Translations under genes and position numbers: made by a program
The notes under the pieces: generated by a model
What the model was told of the DNA's origin: nothing
What the model saw: the letters and a program-made list of their open reading frames with translations, nothing else
The model's database searches: none
From: Prochloron sp965198675
GTDB lineage: Bacteria > Cyanobacteriota > Cyanobacteriia > Cyanobacteriales > Prochloraceae
Direction of reading: 5' to 3'
NCBI GenBank assembly: GCA_965198675.1
Contig: OZ240666.1
Span: 2,914,001 to 2,978,000, forward strand
Length of the DNA stretch: 64,000 nt
Part shown: one piece after another, positions 50,335 through 58,356 of the stretch
Layout of the letters: the number at the start of each line of letters is the position of its first letter
How positions within the stretch are numbered: the first letter of the stretch is position 1

Positions 50335-51030
50335 TTATTCGCGAAAATCAGGTCCAATAATCCAGTGTTCTTCCGTGACCATTGTGTGGATGTATTTAGA
50401 TTCAAAGAGTCTTTCAAAATCCCCTAGCACATCTTGATGTTCGACAGAATTCTTTGCTTGTTCCAGAGATTCAACATCGTCAAACCAAAGCTGAGAAACG
50501 CAATCCAGCACTGATTCTCCCACAGTATAGGCACCATCCACAACGTGACATTGAAGATAACGACGCACACCAGGAATCTTGAGTACCTTAGCACTATGAC
50601 TATCTAACATCTCCTGGCGAAACTCGGCTAATGGCAGACCAGCCTTTCTTTTGACCATAATTAACTGTTTCACCCTGTTAGAGTCTTTTGTCAAAGGTTC
50701 TCCTGCCATTAACACATGAGCATTGGTATCTAAGCCGATGGTGCGCCAAAAGGCTGCCCAGTTCGGTTCATCGCGCCTAGCTCCTTCTAGAAATTCTTTA
50801 CTTTGAAGAGAGGCAATTTGCTCTTCTTCCTTCAACCAGATTTCAGCAACACCGCTAAAAAGAGGGTCTTCCTGTTCCCCGCCCAAAGGAATCCTCGAAT
50901 CAATCATATAACGCCTAATTTGGGGAATTTTGCTGGCGTATTTAATCGCATGAACGTTTTTCCAATAGTCCAGGAAATCCTGTTCGCTCATTCCTGGTTT
51001 AGGACTGGCAAATATCAATTGATGGATCAT
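50335..51030 (-). CDS. EthD-domain protein, two domains
   Basis: A 231-residue protein. The start at 51030 (MIHQLIFASPKPGMSEQDFL) has AGGAG eight bases upstream, so the 14-codon upstream extension is rejected. Two dimeric alpha-beta-barrel (EthD-like) halves are visible. Residues ~3-110 have DYWKNVHAIKYASKIPQIRR and residues ~120-225 have MVKRKAGLPLAEFRQEMLDS and HSAKVLKIPGVRRYLQCHVV. Both keep the H-x(n)-Y/R-R pattern of the family. EthD proteins accompany P450s or act in polyketide ring formation. It is in the cluster 79 bp after the ThDP enzyme gene. Confidence 0.85.
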   Translation of the reverse strand: MIHQLIFASPKPGMSEQDFLDYWKNVHAIKYASKIPQIRRYMIDSRIPLGGEQEDPLFSGVAEIWLKEEEQIASLQSKEFLEGARRDEPNWAAFWRTIGLDTNAHVLMAGEPLTKDSNRVKQLIMVKRKAGLPLAEFRQEMLDSHSAKVLKIPGVRRYLQCHVVDGAYTVGESVLDCVSQLWFDDVESLEQAKNSVEHQDVLGDFERLFESKYIHTMVTEEHWIIGPDFRE

Positions 51031-51108
51031 GAACAAGCTCCTATCTATAGCAACTTTCAATTGGGCGCACAACTGTGAGCCCCTACGGAGTATATTTAAC
51101 CTTTCTCC

Positions 51109-52815
51109 CTACTGTCCGCACCTAATCCCAATCATTTCAGGATTAACATTAGCTTCCAAAACTACATCAATGAGAAATGGTCCCTTGTGAGCTAATGCTT
51201 TGGCGATCGCCTCCCCTATTTCCTCTGGTTTTTCAACCCGAACGCTTTCCACTCCCAGAGATTTAGCAATTTCATCAAAGCGAATTTGAGGCTCAGACAA
51301 ATCGAAACTGAGGGGATAATCCCGAGCAGCCATGCCTCGTTCCTGCCAGTAAGCCTCAATATTGATTTGCAGCAACTTGTAAGAACTGTTATTACAAATG
51401 ACAAACTTGGCATCCACATTGTGACGGGCAGCAGACCAGAGAGCTTGGATCGTATACATGCTACCCCCATCTCCCGCAACCCCAATTACTGTCTTATCAG
51501 GATTAGCCAATTTAGCGCCAATTGCACCGGGAAGCCCTACTCCCAGGGAACCCCCCCTGGTCACGAAATAATGACCTGGTTGGCTTGGCTGTAGGTAGCG
51601 AGTCAGGTGGGGAGAACTGGTGAGACCTTCATCGAAGATAACAGCATCTTCTGGTAATTGAGCCACAAGTTCCTTAGCAAAGCGAGAGAAATGGAGAGGA
51701 ACTGCATTTTGCACCTTCAAATCTGCTGCCAATTCACTTTCGTGCTGTGCTTGTTTTGCTTTGCCAATTTCCCCAGTGCGAGTTTTTGCAGCTTCTTTCT
51801 GCTGCGGTGTCATCATCCCTTCTAAGATAGTAGCCAATTTCCCCAGAGACAGTTTGGGATCGCTCACCATACCCAGATCCACGGGATGATTTTTGGCAAT
51901 CTCATAGGCATTCAAATCAATATGAATCACCTTAGCACCGGGTTTAAAGATATCCCCCAGTTCCGGAAATACCTCGGGCAACATATAGGTGCCGCAGACT
52001 AAGTTGGCATCCCCCTTAGAAGTGATGGGCAAACTGGAATAGCCAAACATATGTCCTGTGGAACCCTGATAAAGGGGATGGTTGTAACTCATGTTCAACT
52101 CCCCAGAATCCGCCGACCAAACCTCTGCCCCCAACAGTTCGGCAACCTGAGCCAACTCTTCCTGAGCGCCAGAAAAAGCGATGCCATCTCCGACAAAAAT
52201 CATGGGCTTTTGGGCAGCTACCAGCATTTGCGCTGCCTCTTGCAACAATGCTTCATCGGGCACCACTTTAGTGGATGGGAAAGAGGTGGGTCTTACGGAT
52301 TCAACTACGGGAGCATCCAAAATATCCACGGGCACACAAACATATACTGGTCCCATGGGAGGTGTGGTGGCAATTTTGATGGCTCGACGCACAATCCGCA
52401 ACAGGGAGGATGGCTCCATGACCAAAGTAGACCACTTGGTGACTGGTTCCGCCATGGCCACCAAATCTCCGGCCATTTGAGCATCCATAGCCTGATATTT
52501 AATGCCCGCATCTCCACCAATTACTACTAAGGGAGAATTACCCCGCTTTGCCTGGTAAAGGGCGCCAATAGCATTGCCCAAACCGGGGGTACTGTGAATT
52601 TGCACTAAAGCTGGTTTTTGAGTTGCCCGAGCGTAACCATCCGCTGTCATCACAGCGATGGATTCTTGCAATGTCAAGATATATTTCAGGTTCGGGTAAT
52701 CCCCCAGGGCATCCAGAAATCCTTCTTCCGACGTCCCAGGGTTGCCGAACATGTGGTCGATTCCATCTGCCAGGAATTGCTCCAGAATGGCAAAGCGCCC
52801 AGTATTCTTACTCAT
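51109..52815 (-). CDS. Thiamine-diphosphate-dependent decarboxylase-like enzyme
   Basis: A 568-residue ThDP enzyme of the benzoylformate decarboxylase/acetolactate synthase superfamily. The catalytic Glu51 is in LTLQESIAVMTADGYARAT. The N-terminal Pyr domain has HSTPGLGNAIGALYQAKRGN. The central domain (about 190-340) has KPMIFVGDGIAFSGAQEELA. The C-terminal PP domain has the Mg/ThDP motif from GDGGS (448) to NN (475-476), with TRGGSLGVGLPGAIGAKLAN before it. The FNPGTSEEG-type start (MFGNPGTSEEGFLDAL) resembles benzoylformate decarboxylase. The substrate is probably a 2-oxo acid. It is the second gene of the cluster, separated from the DJ-1 gene by a repeat array. Confidence 0.9.
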   Translation of the reverse strand: MSKNTGRFAILEQFLADGIDHMFGNPGTSEEGFLDALGDYPNLKYILTLQESIAVMTADGYARATQKPALVQIHSTPGLGNAIGALYQAKRGNSPLVVIGGDAGIKYQAMDAQMAGDLVAMAEPVTKWSTLVMEPSSLLRIVRRAIKIATTPPMGPVYVCVPVDILDAPVVESVRPTSFPSTKVVPDEALLQEAAQMLVAAQKPMIFVGDGIAFSGAQEELAQVAELLGAEVWSADSGELNMSYNHPLYQGSTGHMFGYSSLPITSKGDANLVCGTYMLPEVFPELGDIFKPGAKVIHIDLNAYEIAKNHPVDLGMVSDPKLSLGKLATILEGMMTPQQKEAAKTRTGEIGKAKQAQHESELAADLKVQNAVPLHFSRFAKELVAQLPEDAVIFDEGLTSSPHLTRYLQPSQPGHYFVTRGGSLGVGLPGAIGAKLANPDKTVIGVAGDGGSMYTIQALWSAARHNVDAKFVICNNSSYKLLQINIEAYWQERGMAARDYPLSFDLSEPQIRFDEIAKSLGVESVRVEKPEEIGEAIAKALAHKGPFLIDVVLEANVNPEMIGIRCGQ

Positions 52816-52921
52816 CTTCTTTATATTTACAGTAGTTCGCGCAGGAGTATTTACAGATTAAAACTTGGATCAACTCGGCACTAAATTTCCTCTTCGGACC
52901 GTGATACAAAGCTTTCGGGCT

Positions 52922-53047
52922 GGTAACTGGTAACTGGTCACTGGTCACTGGTCACTGGTCACTGGTCACTGGTCACTGGTCACTGGTCACTGGTCACTGG
53001 TCACTGGTCACTGGTAACTGGTAACTGGTAACTGGTCACTGGTCACT
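52922..53047. repeat. Heptamer STRR array, two unit types
   Basis: Eighteen perfect 7-bp units: 2 GGTAACT, 11 GGTCACT, 3 GGTAACT, 2 GGTCACT. It lies inside the presumed operon between the DJ-1/PfpI gene (whose stop is 13 bp away) and the ThDP enzyme gene. The block structure suggests replication slippage or unit-wise expansion. Confidence 0.9.
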
Positions 53048-53059
53048 GCTATCCCAGAG

Positions 53060-53923
53060 TTACCAGTTATAGCGAGTTAGTCCCTTTTCCAGAACTTCGA
53101 TTAATTTTTGGCCACACTCATAAGAAGAGGCGGTGGAACGACTGGTGATAAAGGGATAATCCACCAAAACGGAAGTCACGTGACCCACTCTGCCGATAAA
53201 TTCTCCATCCGGTCCCACAGCATCCCGGAGAATGTGTTCTAGAGGGTAGAAGGGAGGACCGAAGTTGATAAAACCATCCCCAAATCCTTTGTTGGAACCA
53301 TCTAGGGCGTGGTTGCCCTCAAATCCAGTGCCATCTAGGTAGTCATAGTCAGTGGGGTGTCCCGTAACATGCTTACCCCAAATAATGCTCTTCTTCTCCC
53401 GGAAGTCCCGAGCAAAAGCCAAGCAGGTAACCCCATAGCATTCAGCAGCAATAGGTTTATTAAGCTTGTAAAAGCCGAGAATCAAATCGTGCAACCGCTG
53501 ATTATTTGCCAGATCCACCATGGCACCACTGCCGCCAACAATGGTAAGAGCATCGTAATTTACCAGTTCTTCTGATACTAGGCGATCCAGTTCTTTGTAA
53601 TAGGCTTCCATATCCCTCAGATAGGTGTTAGAGGAGGGGTAAGCTCGGACGGGAAACCAGTCAGCAAGGCTTTTGGGATTATCTAGTCGGCTGGACTTAT
53701 CTAACTTGCGGGTCTTTTCAGCATATTCTTTTGAGGTAACGGAGCGACCCAAGGGGGGATCGATGAAACCAGGCTGCATACTAACTGCCAGCGGTGTGGG
53801 CTTCTTGCCCGTGGGAGTTACAAAAGTTATTTCATATCTCGCTTCATCACATGCTTCCAGGGGACCAACCAGTTCTTCCCCCCAGTAACCCCACTCAGAC
53901 ACGACAAAAAGAATCTTTTTCAC
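53060..53923 (-). CDS. DJ-1/PfpI family (type 1 glutamine amidotransferase-like) protein
   Basis: A 287-residue Hsp31-like member of the DJ-1/PfpI superfamily. It has MKKILFVVSEWGYWGEELVG at the N-terminus, LTIVGGSGAMVDLANNQRLH, and the nucleophile Cys162 in IAAECYGVTCLAFA with Glu next to it. GHPTDYDYLDGTGFEGNHAL and VGHVTSVLVDYPFITSRS are in the C-terminal half. Relatives act as glyoxalases, chaperones or small-molecule hydratases. It is the first gene of the 42.4-53.9 kb cluster, with a long AT-rich region upstream that probably holds the promoter. Confidence 0.88.
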   Translation of the reverse strand: MKKILFVVSEWGYWGEELVGPLEACDEARYEITFVTPTGKKPTPLAVSMQPGFIDPPLGRSVTSKEYAEKTRKLDKSSRLDNPKSLADWFPVRAYPSSNTYLRDMEAYYKELDRLVSEELVNYDALTIVGGSGAMVDLANNQRLHDLILGFYKLNKPIAAECYGVTCLAFARDFREKKSIIWGKHVTGHPTDYDYLDGTGFEGNHALDGSNKGFGDGFINFGPPFYPLEHILRDAVGPDGEFIGRVGHVTSVLVDYPFITSRSTASSYECGQKLIEVLEKGLTRYNW

Positions 53924-54814
53924 TGCATTACCTCTTTTTACGATCCAACTTTTGTATCACTACTTCCATAGTATCAATTTTTCCTGGGGCTGTCAACCCC
54001 TAAAACAAATATTTTTTAAATTTAAGCAAAATTTAAACAAATGTTCATAAAATTAGATTATCTTCTTAAATATGCTATACTGTATAAGTAGTATAATTGT
54101 ATTATCTAAAATCAAAAATATGGGCGCTGGGATATTTACATATTAAACAAAGATAACATAAGCTCAAAAATACTTGAAACTCAATAACAGTAAGCATTTT
54201 AGTTATAGCGCTACCCAGGGTCTACGTCCGTCGGGAGTTGGGAGTCGGAGAAGAGAAAAGCTTTAGTACAAAGGTTTTAGCAACCGCCAGGGCGGTTGAG
54301 GTAATATGAGACCCCACACCCCACACCAGAGCGAACTGCTATATTTGGCTAAAATAGCTTAAGTTTTATCTGTGTAAAGGTTTCAGCGATTTATAATTGT
54401 ATTTCCCAACAGCCTCAAACAGTGACCTCGTACCATGACAGTTACCAGTCCTGCTCAGGCAAACCGGGGCAGTCAGGCAGGCGTCTGGTGCGGGGTTGTA
54501 CCCACCCCCCGTGGTCACTGCTATATAACGCTACGCAGGGTCTACGTCCGTCGGGAGTTGGGAGTCGGGGAAGAGAAAAGCTGTACACAAAGGTTTTAGC
54601 AACCGCCAGGGCGGTTGAGGTAATATGAGACCCCACACCCCACACCAGAGCGAACTGCTATATTTGGCTAAAATAGCTTAAGTTTTATCTGTGTAAAGGT
54701 TTCAGCGATTTATAATTGTATTTCCCAACAGCATTAGTACTGGTAACTGGTAACTGGTAACTGGTAACTGGTAACTGGTAACTGGTAACTGGTAACTGGT
54801 AACTGGTAACTGCT
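53924..54814. other. AT-rich region and 210-bp direct repeat
   Basis: 53930-54180 is very AT-rich and probably includes the promoter of the minus-strand cluster. Two copies of a 210-bp sequence lie at 54204-54413 and 54524-54732. They differ by a few bases; both contain GGGTCTACGTCCGTCGGGAG, the GCAACCGCCAGGGCGGTTG palindrome and the same AT-rich end. Between them (54434-54520) is a CCTGCTCAGGCAAACCGGGG segment shared with 26.0 kb. No gene is seen. Confidence 0.8.
54742..54811. repeat. Heptamer STRR array (GGTAACT x 10)
   Basis: Ten identical units, ending four bases before the stop codon of the pentapeptide-repeat gene. It directly follows the second 210-bp copy. Confidence 0.9.
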
Positions 54815-56212
54815 CTAATTATTACATTGAGGATGAATTCCGTCGTGGGCACAGATAAAGTCAATTTGGGTGGAGGTTAAATTTCTGACTTGAGCAAAAT
54901 TAACACCTTTAATCTTGGCGACTGAATCGGCAATTGGTTGTGCAGCAAGAAATTGCTCTTCCCCGAGGAACGGTCTGAGAAGGAAGATGACTCCCTGAAA
55001 ATTAGCCCCGGCGAGATTTGCTCCCGTTAAATCAGCAGCACTGAGATTGGCATTTTCCAAATTTGCATTTGTCAGTATAGCTCCACTCAAATTCGCTCCT
55101 TGCAGTTGAGCAGAACTGAGATTGGCCAGTGTAAGATTGGTATTGCTCAAATTAGCTTCCCTCATGTCTGCTCCATACCAAGTAGATCTGGCAAGGTCGG
55201 ATCCTGTCAAATCTGCACTCACTGCTTTCACCTGCCCCAAGTTAGCACCGACTAAATTAGCCTGGGACAATTGAACCACCCCTAAATTGGCTCCTGTCAG
55301 ACTAGCACCTGCTAACATTGCTTGCTGCAACTGGGCACCAATTAGTCGGGCGCTGCTGAGGTTGCTATTATTTAGTTGAGCGTTGGCTAAATTGGCCCGA
55401 TCCAGACTAGCACCCATGAGGTTACTACCTTCCAGGGAGACGTAGCTCATTAGAGCACCAGTCAAGTGAGCATTAGTGAGATTTGCACCCCTCAGATCCG
55501 CAATCTCATCGTCGAATGTACCAACACGCCCATCTTTCCCGGCACTGGAGAAAATGCTATTCTTCAAATTAGCACTATCCAGAATCGCCTTGGGCAAATT
55601 AATCCCAGACAAGTCAACTCCCTCTAAAACTAAAGCAAATTGTGCTATCTCATTACCGTCCGTTCCTAAGTCGGCACCTTCCAGATTAGCAGAGTGGAGT
55701 TTACCGCTGTAGAAGGTCAGGATTTTGGCGATCGCCTCCTTAGTGGACCGCAGTCGTCTGGCTATTTTTGGTTTTTCTGACAGGTCACCAGACTGGTGCA
55801 AAACCTTATAATCGTTAGATAGAGATTTATTGAGAATGGTCAAGGGTTCCAATGCAGTCAGACCCTTATTAATCAGAGCTTGATGAATCGTACTCATCAA
55901 AGAAGAATTAGTTTCCTGAGAGAGTAAATCTACTAACGTGGTTACAGCCCGGGGGTCATCCAGTCGTGCCATGGCCAAAATTGCTGTCTCACGGTCCCCT
56001 ACTGTGGAACTTAACTGCTGTACCAAGGTCAAGAATAGCTTATCTTGGCGCTCTTGTAACTGGTGCTGATGTTTGGTTCTTTGAATATAAAGTTGAGTGC
56101 CGACAAATGTTGCCATCATCAAACTCATACCAGCAAATACTGCTATAGGGAGAGCGATGACCTTATTTTGCCTTAGCCATTCCCAAAGATTAACTCCCCA
56201 AGTTTTAACCAT
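54815..56212 (-). CDS. Membrane-anchored pentapeptide-repeat protein
   Basis: A 465-residue protein. ATG 56212 (MVKTWGVNLWEWLRQNKVIA) is preferred over an upstream frame that overlaps the preceding gene. One membrane segment (about 20-42), then a helical region with HEAT-like character (ILAMARLDDPRAVTTLVDLL, about 75-160). A long pentapeptide beta-helix follows from about 185 to 415 (A-N/D-L-x-x units such as ANLSSAQLQGANLSGAILTN), with two short inserts. The C-terminal region has FICAHDGIHPQCNN. It is the last of three overlapping genes. Function unknown; a structural or inhibitor role at a membrane is possible. Confidence 0.88.
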   Translation of the reverse strand: MVKTWGVNLWEWLRQNKVIALPIAVFAGMSLMMATFVGTQLYIQRTKHQHQLQERQDKLFLTLVQQLSSTVGDRETAILAMARLDDPRAVTTLVDLLSQETNSSLMSTIHQALINKGLTALEPLTILNKSLSNDYKVLHQSGDLSEKPKIARRLRSTKEAIAKILTFYSGKLHSANLEGADLGTDGNEIAQFALVLEGVDLSGINLPKAILDSANLKNSIFSSAGKDGRVGTFDDEIADLRGANLTNAHLTGALMSYVSLEGSNLMGASLDRANLANAQLNNSNLSSARLIGAQLQQAMLAGASLTGANLGVVQLSQANLVGANLGQVKAVSADLTGSDLARSTWYGADMREANLSNTNLTLANLSSAQLQGANLSGAILTNANLENANLSAADLTGANLAGANFQGVIFLLRPFLGEEQFLAAQPIADSVAKIKGVNFAQVRNLTSTQIDFICAHDGIHPQCNN

Positions 56213-56213
56213 A

Positions 56214-56543
56214 TTATTCTTTATTCTCTGGTTCAGAAGCCACAAAGAACTTGTATAAAAGGTAAATTACCATTCCTAGGGCACCGATAGTGAGCAAGGA
56301 AGTAACCAAATGCAAAACAGTGTTTAACAAAGAAAGTCCCGCGAGTCCTCCTCCTATGACTACGACAACTTTTCCCGGGGTGGGAAGGCTGTTAAACCAA
56401 TCTCTAGCAGAGACGAATAATTTTCCGATTCGTTCCGAAAGGGCAATTGGCATCTGAGGAGCTTTTTCTGGTATAGTTTGATTGATTTCTGCTTCTAGAT
56501 CTTGAAGTCTTTCTTTCCAGTCTTTCTTACCTTGATTATCCAT
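56214..56543 (-). CDS. Small membrane protein of unknown function
   Basis: 109 residues with a charged, partly coiled-coil N-terminus (KDWKERLQDLEAEINQTI) and two membrane segments (VVVVIGGGLAGLSLLNTVLH and LTIGALGMVIYLLYKFF). It overlaps the preceding gene by 8 bp and ends one base before the next start, so it is clearly in the same operon. No named family is recognised; similar proteins seem restricted to cyanobacteria. Confidence 0.8.
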   Translation of the reverse strand: MDNQGKKDWKERLQDLEAEINQTIPEKAPQMPIALSERIGKLFVSARDWFNSLPTPGKVVVVIGGGLAGLSLLNTVLHLVTSLLTIGALGMVIYLLYKFFVASEPENKE

Positions 56544-56904
56544 CTTTATATTCCTCTAACTGTTGTACCGAAACTTCTACTGCGTCTACATTGATGGTTC
56601 CTAGACTGGTCAAGGGAGTGAAATGTCCCCCTGACTCTTGCAGCTGTTCACCACAGTTAGGACATTCAAAGTTCGTCCCAGCAAAACCAGTAAATTCGTA
56701 GGCGCAGGCTGGACATTGGTCTTGAACCAGTTTTCTTTGCAACCACCAGCGAAAGACAAAAATGGCGATGACCGGGGTCAGCAGCAGCAAAGCCAGCAAA
56801 ATCAAGAAAACTTTGACCACCCCACCCAGACCTACTGACCCCAGCAATAAACCTATTAGCAAGAGAGTCAGGAAACAGCCGAAACCAGAGTTATTATCAT
56901 TCAC
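56536..56904 (-). CDS. Membrane protein with zinc ribbon
   Basis: 122 residues. Two adjacent hydrophobic segments (CFLTLLLIGLLLGSVGLGG and VFLILLALLLLTPVIAIFVF) are followed by a zinc ribbon (CPACAYEF...ECPNCGEQL) and an acidic tail. It is the first gene of a three-gene operon ending in the pentapeptide-repeat protein. Function unknown. Confidence 0.8.
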   Translation of the reverse strand: MNDNNSGFGCFLTLLLIGLLLGSVGLGGVVKVFLILLALLLLTPVIAIFVFRWWLQRKLVQDQCPACAYEFTGFAGTNFECPNCGEQLQESGGHFTPLTSLGTINVDAVEVSVQQLEEYKDG

Positions 56905-57210
56905 AGCCTTATCCTCAGGTTAGCCCCAATTTCTTCCATTATAGTCTAGCGAAAAACTCTCCCGGTGGTATAGCGCTTTGGGCGGGTTGGTCTGGTGGGT
57001 TTCGGGTGTGGGCATTGCCCACCGTGCTGAGCTGTATGTCAATACCTAACCCACCTCCTCTGTGCCTCTGCGCCTCTGGGTGCAACAAAATTTTAGTGTA
57101 TTAACTATTTTTATGTAGTATAAATTTAGTATTTTTTAACTGTTTATGATGATGTTGCTATAATGAGCAGTTGTGCTCAAAAGCTATTGTTCTTGCCCTA
57201 TTTAGGATTG

Positions 57211-57384
57211 CTATAGCTCTACTAGCTCTACTTGCGCAGCTAGGGCTTTCGGCTCCTCAGGTTTCGTAAACATGGTAAACCTTGACCAAATGCCAAAACC
57301 TACCAGGAGAGTAAATAATATTGCTAACCGGGCGCCCGCGATAGCGGCACTCTTAGTGATCGCTCTCCCAGTGAAAACTTTCAT
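57211..57384 (-). CDS. Small single-span membrane protein
   Basis: 57 residues from ATG 57384: a short basic start, one membrane helix (GARLAILFTLLVGFGIWSRF) and an acidic tail (EEPKALAAQVELVEL). An in-frame start 75 bp upstream (57459) is rejected because that extension is encoded by CTCTGCG-type and heptamer repeats. The family is unknown to me. Gene status is likely but not certain. Confidence 0.5.
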   Translation of the reverse strand: MKVFTGRAITKSAAIAGARLAILFTLLVGFGIWSRFTMFTKPEEPKALAAQVELVEL

Positions 57385-57551
57385 CCTCTCCGCGTCTCTG
57401 CGTCTCTGCGTGATATCAAGTCCGGTAGCATTGTAATTATATAACTGGTAACTGCTCACTGGTAACTGCTCACTGGTAACTGCTCACTGGTAACTGCTCA
57501 CTGGTAACTGCTCACTGCCCCTACACGTTTACGGTGCGTTACCAACGCACC
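57385..57551. repeat. CTCTGCG run and 14-bp STRR
   Basis: CTCCGCGTCTCTGCGTCTCT at 57389-57412. Then five copies of a 14-bp unit (GGTAACTGCTCACT) at 57446-57515, a higher-order form of the heptamer repeats. Then GGTGCGTTACCAACGCACC (57533-57551), a near-palindrome. Confidence 0.8.
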
Positions 57552-58340
57552 CTACAATCTCATAAACATTAAAACAACCCCAGTACCTAAGAGACAAACA
57601 ATACCAGCCAAACCAGCTAAAGGTTCTTCCCCCAAACCAGTAACCCACTGGTACCCTTTACCAGTATAGGCCATCAACTGTGCCTCGGCAAGACTTGTTA
57701 AACCCCAAATCCAACCTGCATGGAGTCCAGTAGCTAAACTCAAACTCCCCCCGTTTACCAATCTTGCTCCTACTAATACCATGCCCATGAGCCAAAGTCC
57801 AGGTAGATTCGGTATGGACTTCTTTTGCTCCCAAACTAAGTGTAACAGAGCAAAAATCACACTAGAAATAGCTCCAGCCATGACTAGATTATACTCTTCC
57901 CTTAACGTATTAAGCAAAAAGCCCCGAAAAACTAATTCTTCCGTGAGACTAATCCAAAGTGCCAGTGCTATAATAGGAAGAGAAACAGAAAAGAGACGGT
58001 GTAGGTTTTCCCCAGACCACTGGATCCAACCCAGGAAATATTCTATGGAGAATATCACCCCCAAACCACCAACCCCCAAACCAAACCCCACCATGAGAGA
58101 GATGAAGAAACTTGATGCAGTGTCCAAACCTAAATCTCCCCATGACATTCCCTTTATAGTAGCTCCCAACCACACAAGAAAAGGTGCCAAAAGATAAAGC
58201 CCAGCCAGCAAAGGCAACTTTTCCTTACCTGTTAAAGGTTTCAGAGGCTTCCATTGCCAAACAAGAGCAAAAGGTAACCACAAAAGAAACCAAACCAGAA
58301 AAAATCCTGTAACAACAACCCAAGAATTATCTATATTCAT
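57552..58340 (-). CDS. CPBP-family intramembrane protease
   Basis: A 262-residue membrane protein with about seven hydrophobic segments and the CPBP (Abi/Rce1) motifs: EELVFRGFLLNTLRE, FALLHLVWEQKKSIP and GLHAGWIWGL, giving EExxxR, FxxxH and H-x-x-W. Active-site residues are complete, so proteolytic activity is plausible; substrates are unknown. It lies 16 bp after the glmM-like gene on the same strand and may be co-transcribed with it. Confidence 0.9.
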   Translation of the reverse strand: MNIDNSWVVVTGFFLVWFLLWLPFALVWQWKPLKPLTGKEKLPLLAGLYLLAPFLVWLGATIKGMSWGDLGLDTASSFFISLMVGFGLGVGGLGVIFSIEYFLGWIQWSGENLHRLFSVSLPIIALALWISLTEELVFRGFLLNTLREEYNLVMAGAISSVIFALLHLVWEQKKSIPNLPGLWLMGMVLVGARLVNGGSLSLATGLHAGWIWGLTSLAEAQLMAYTGKGYQWVTGLGEEPLAGLAGIVCLLGTGVVLMFMRL

Positions 58341-58356
58341 CTGCGTTTATCCGCGT

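Noticed and set aside
52922..53047. CRISPR array
   Set aside because: The unit is 7 bp with no spacers and there are no cas genes; the same holds for the arrays at 22.5, 54.7 and 57.4 kb.
57385..57459. N-terminal extension of the small membrane protein
   Set aside because: Encoded entirely by CTCTGCG and heptamer repeats; ATG 57384 is the likelier start.
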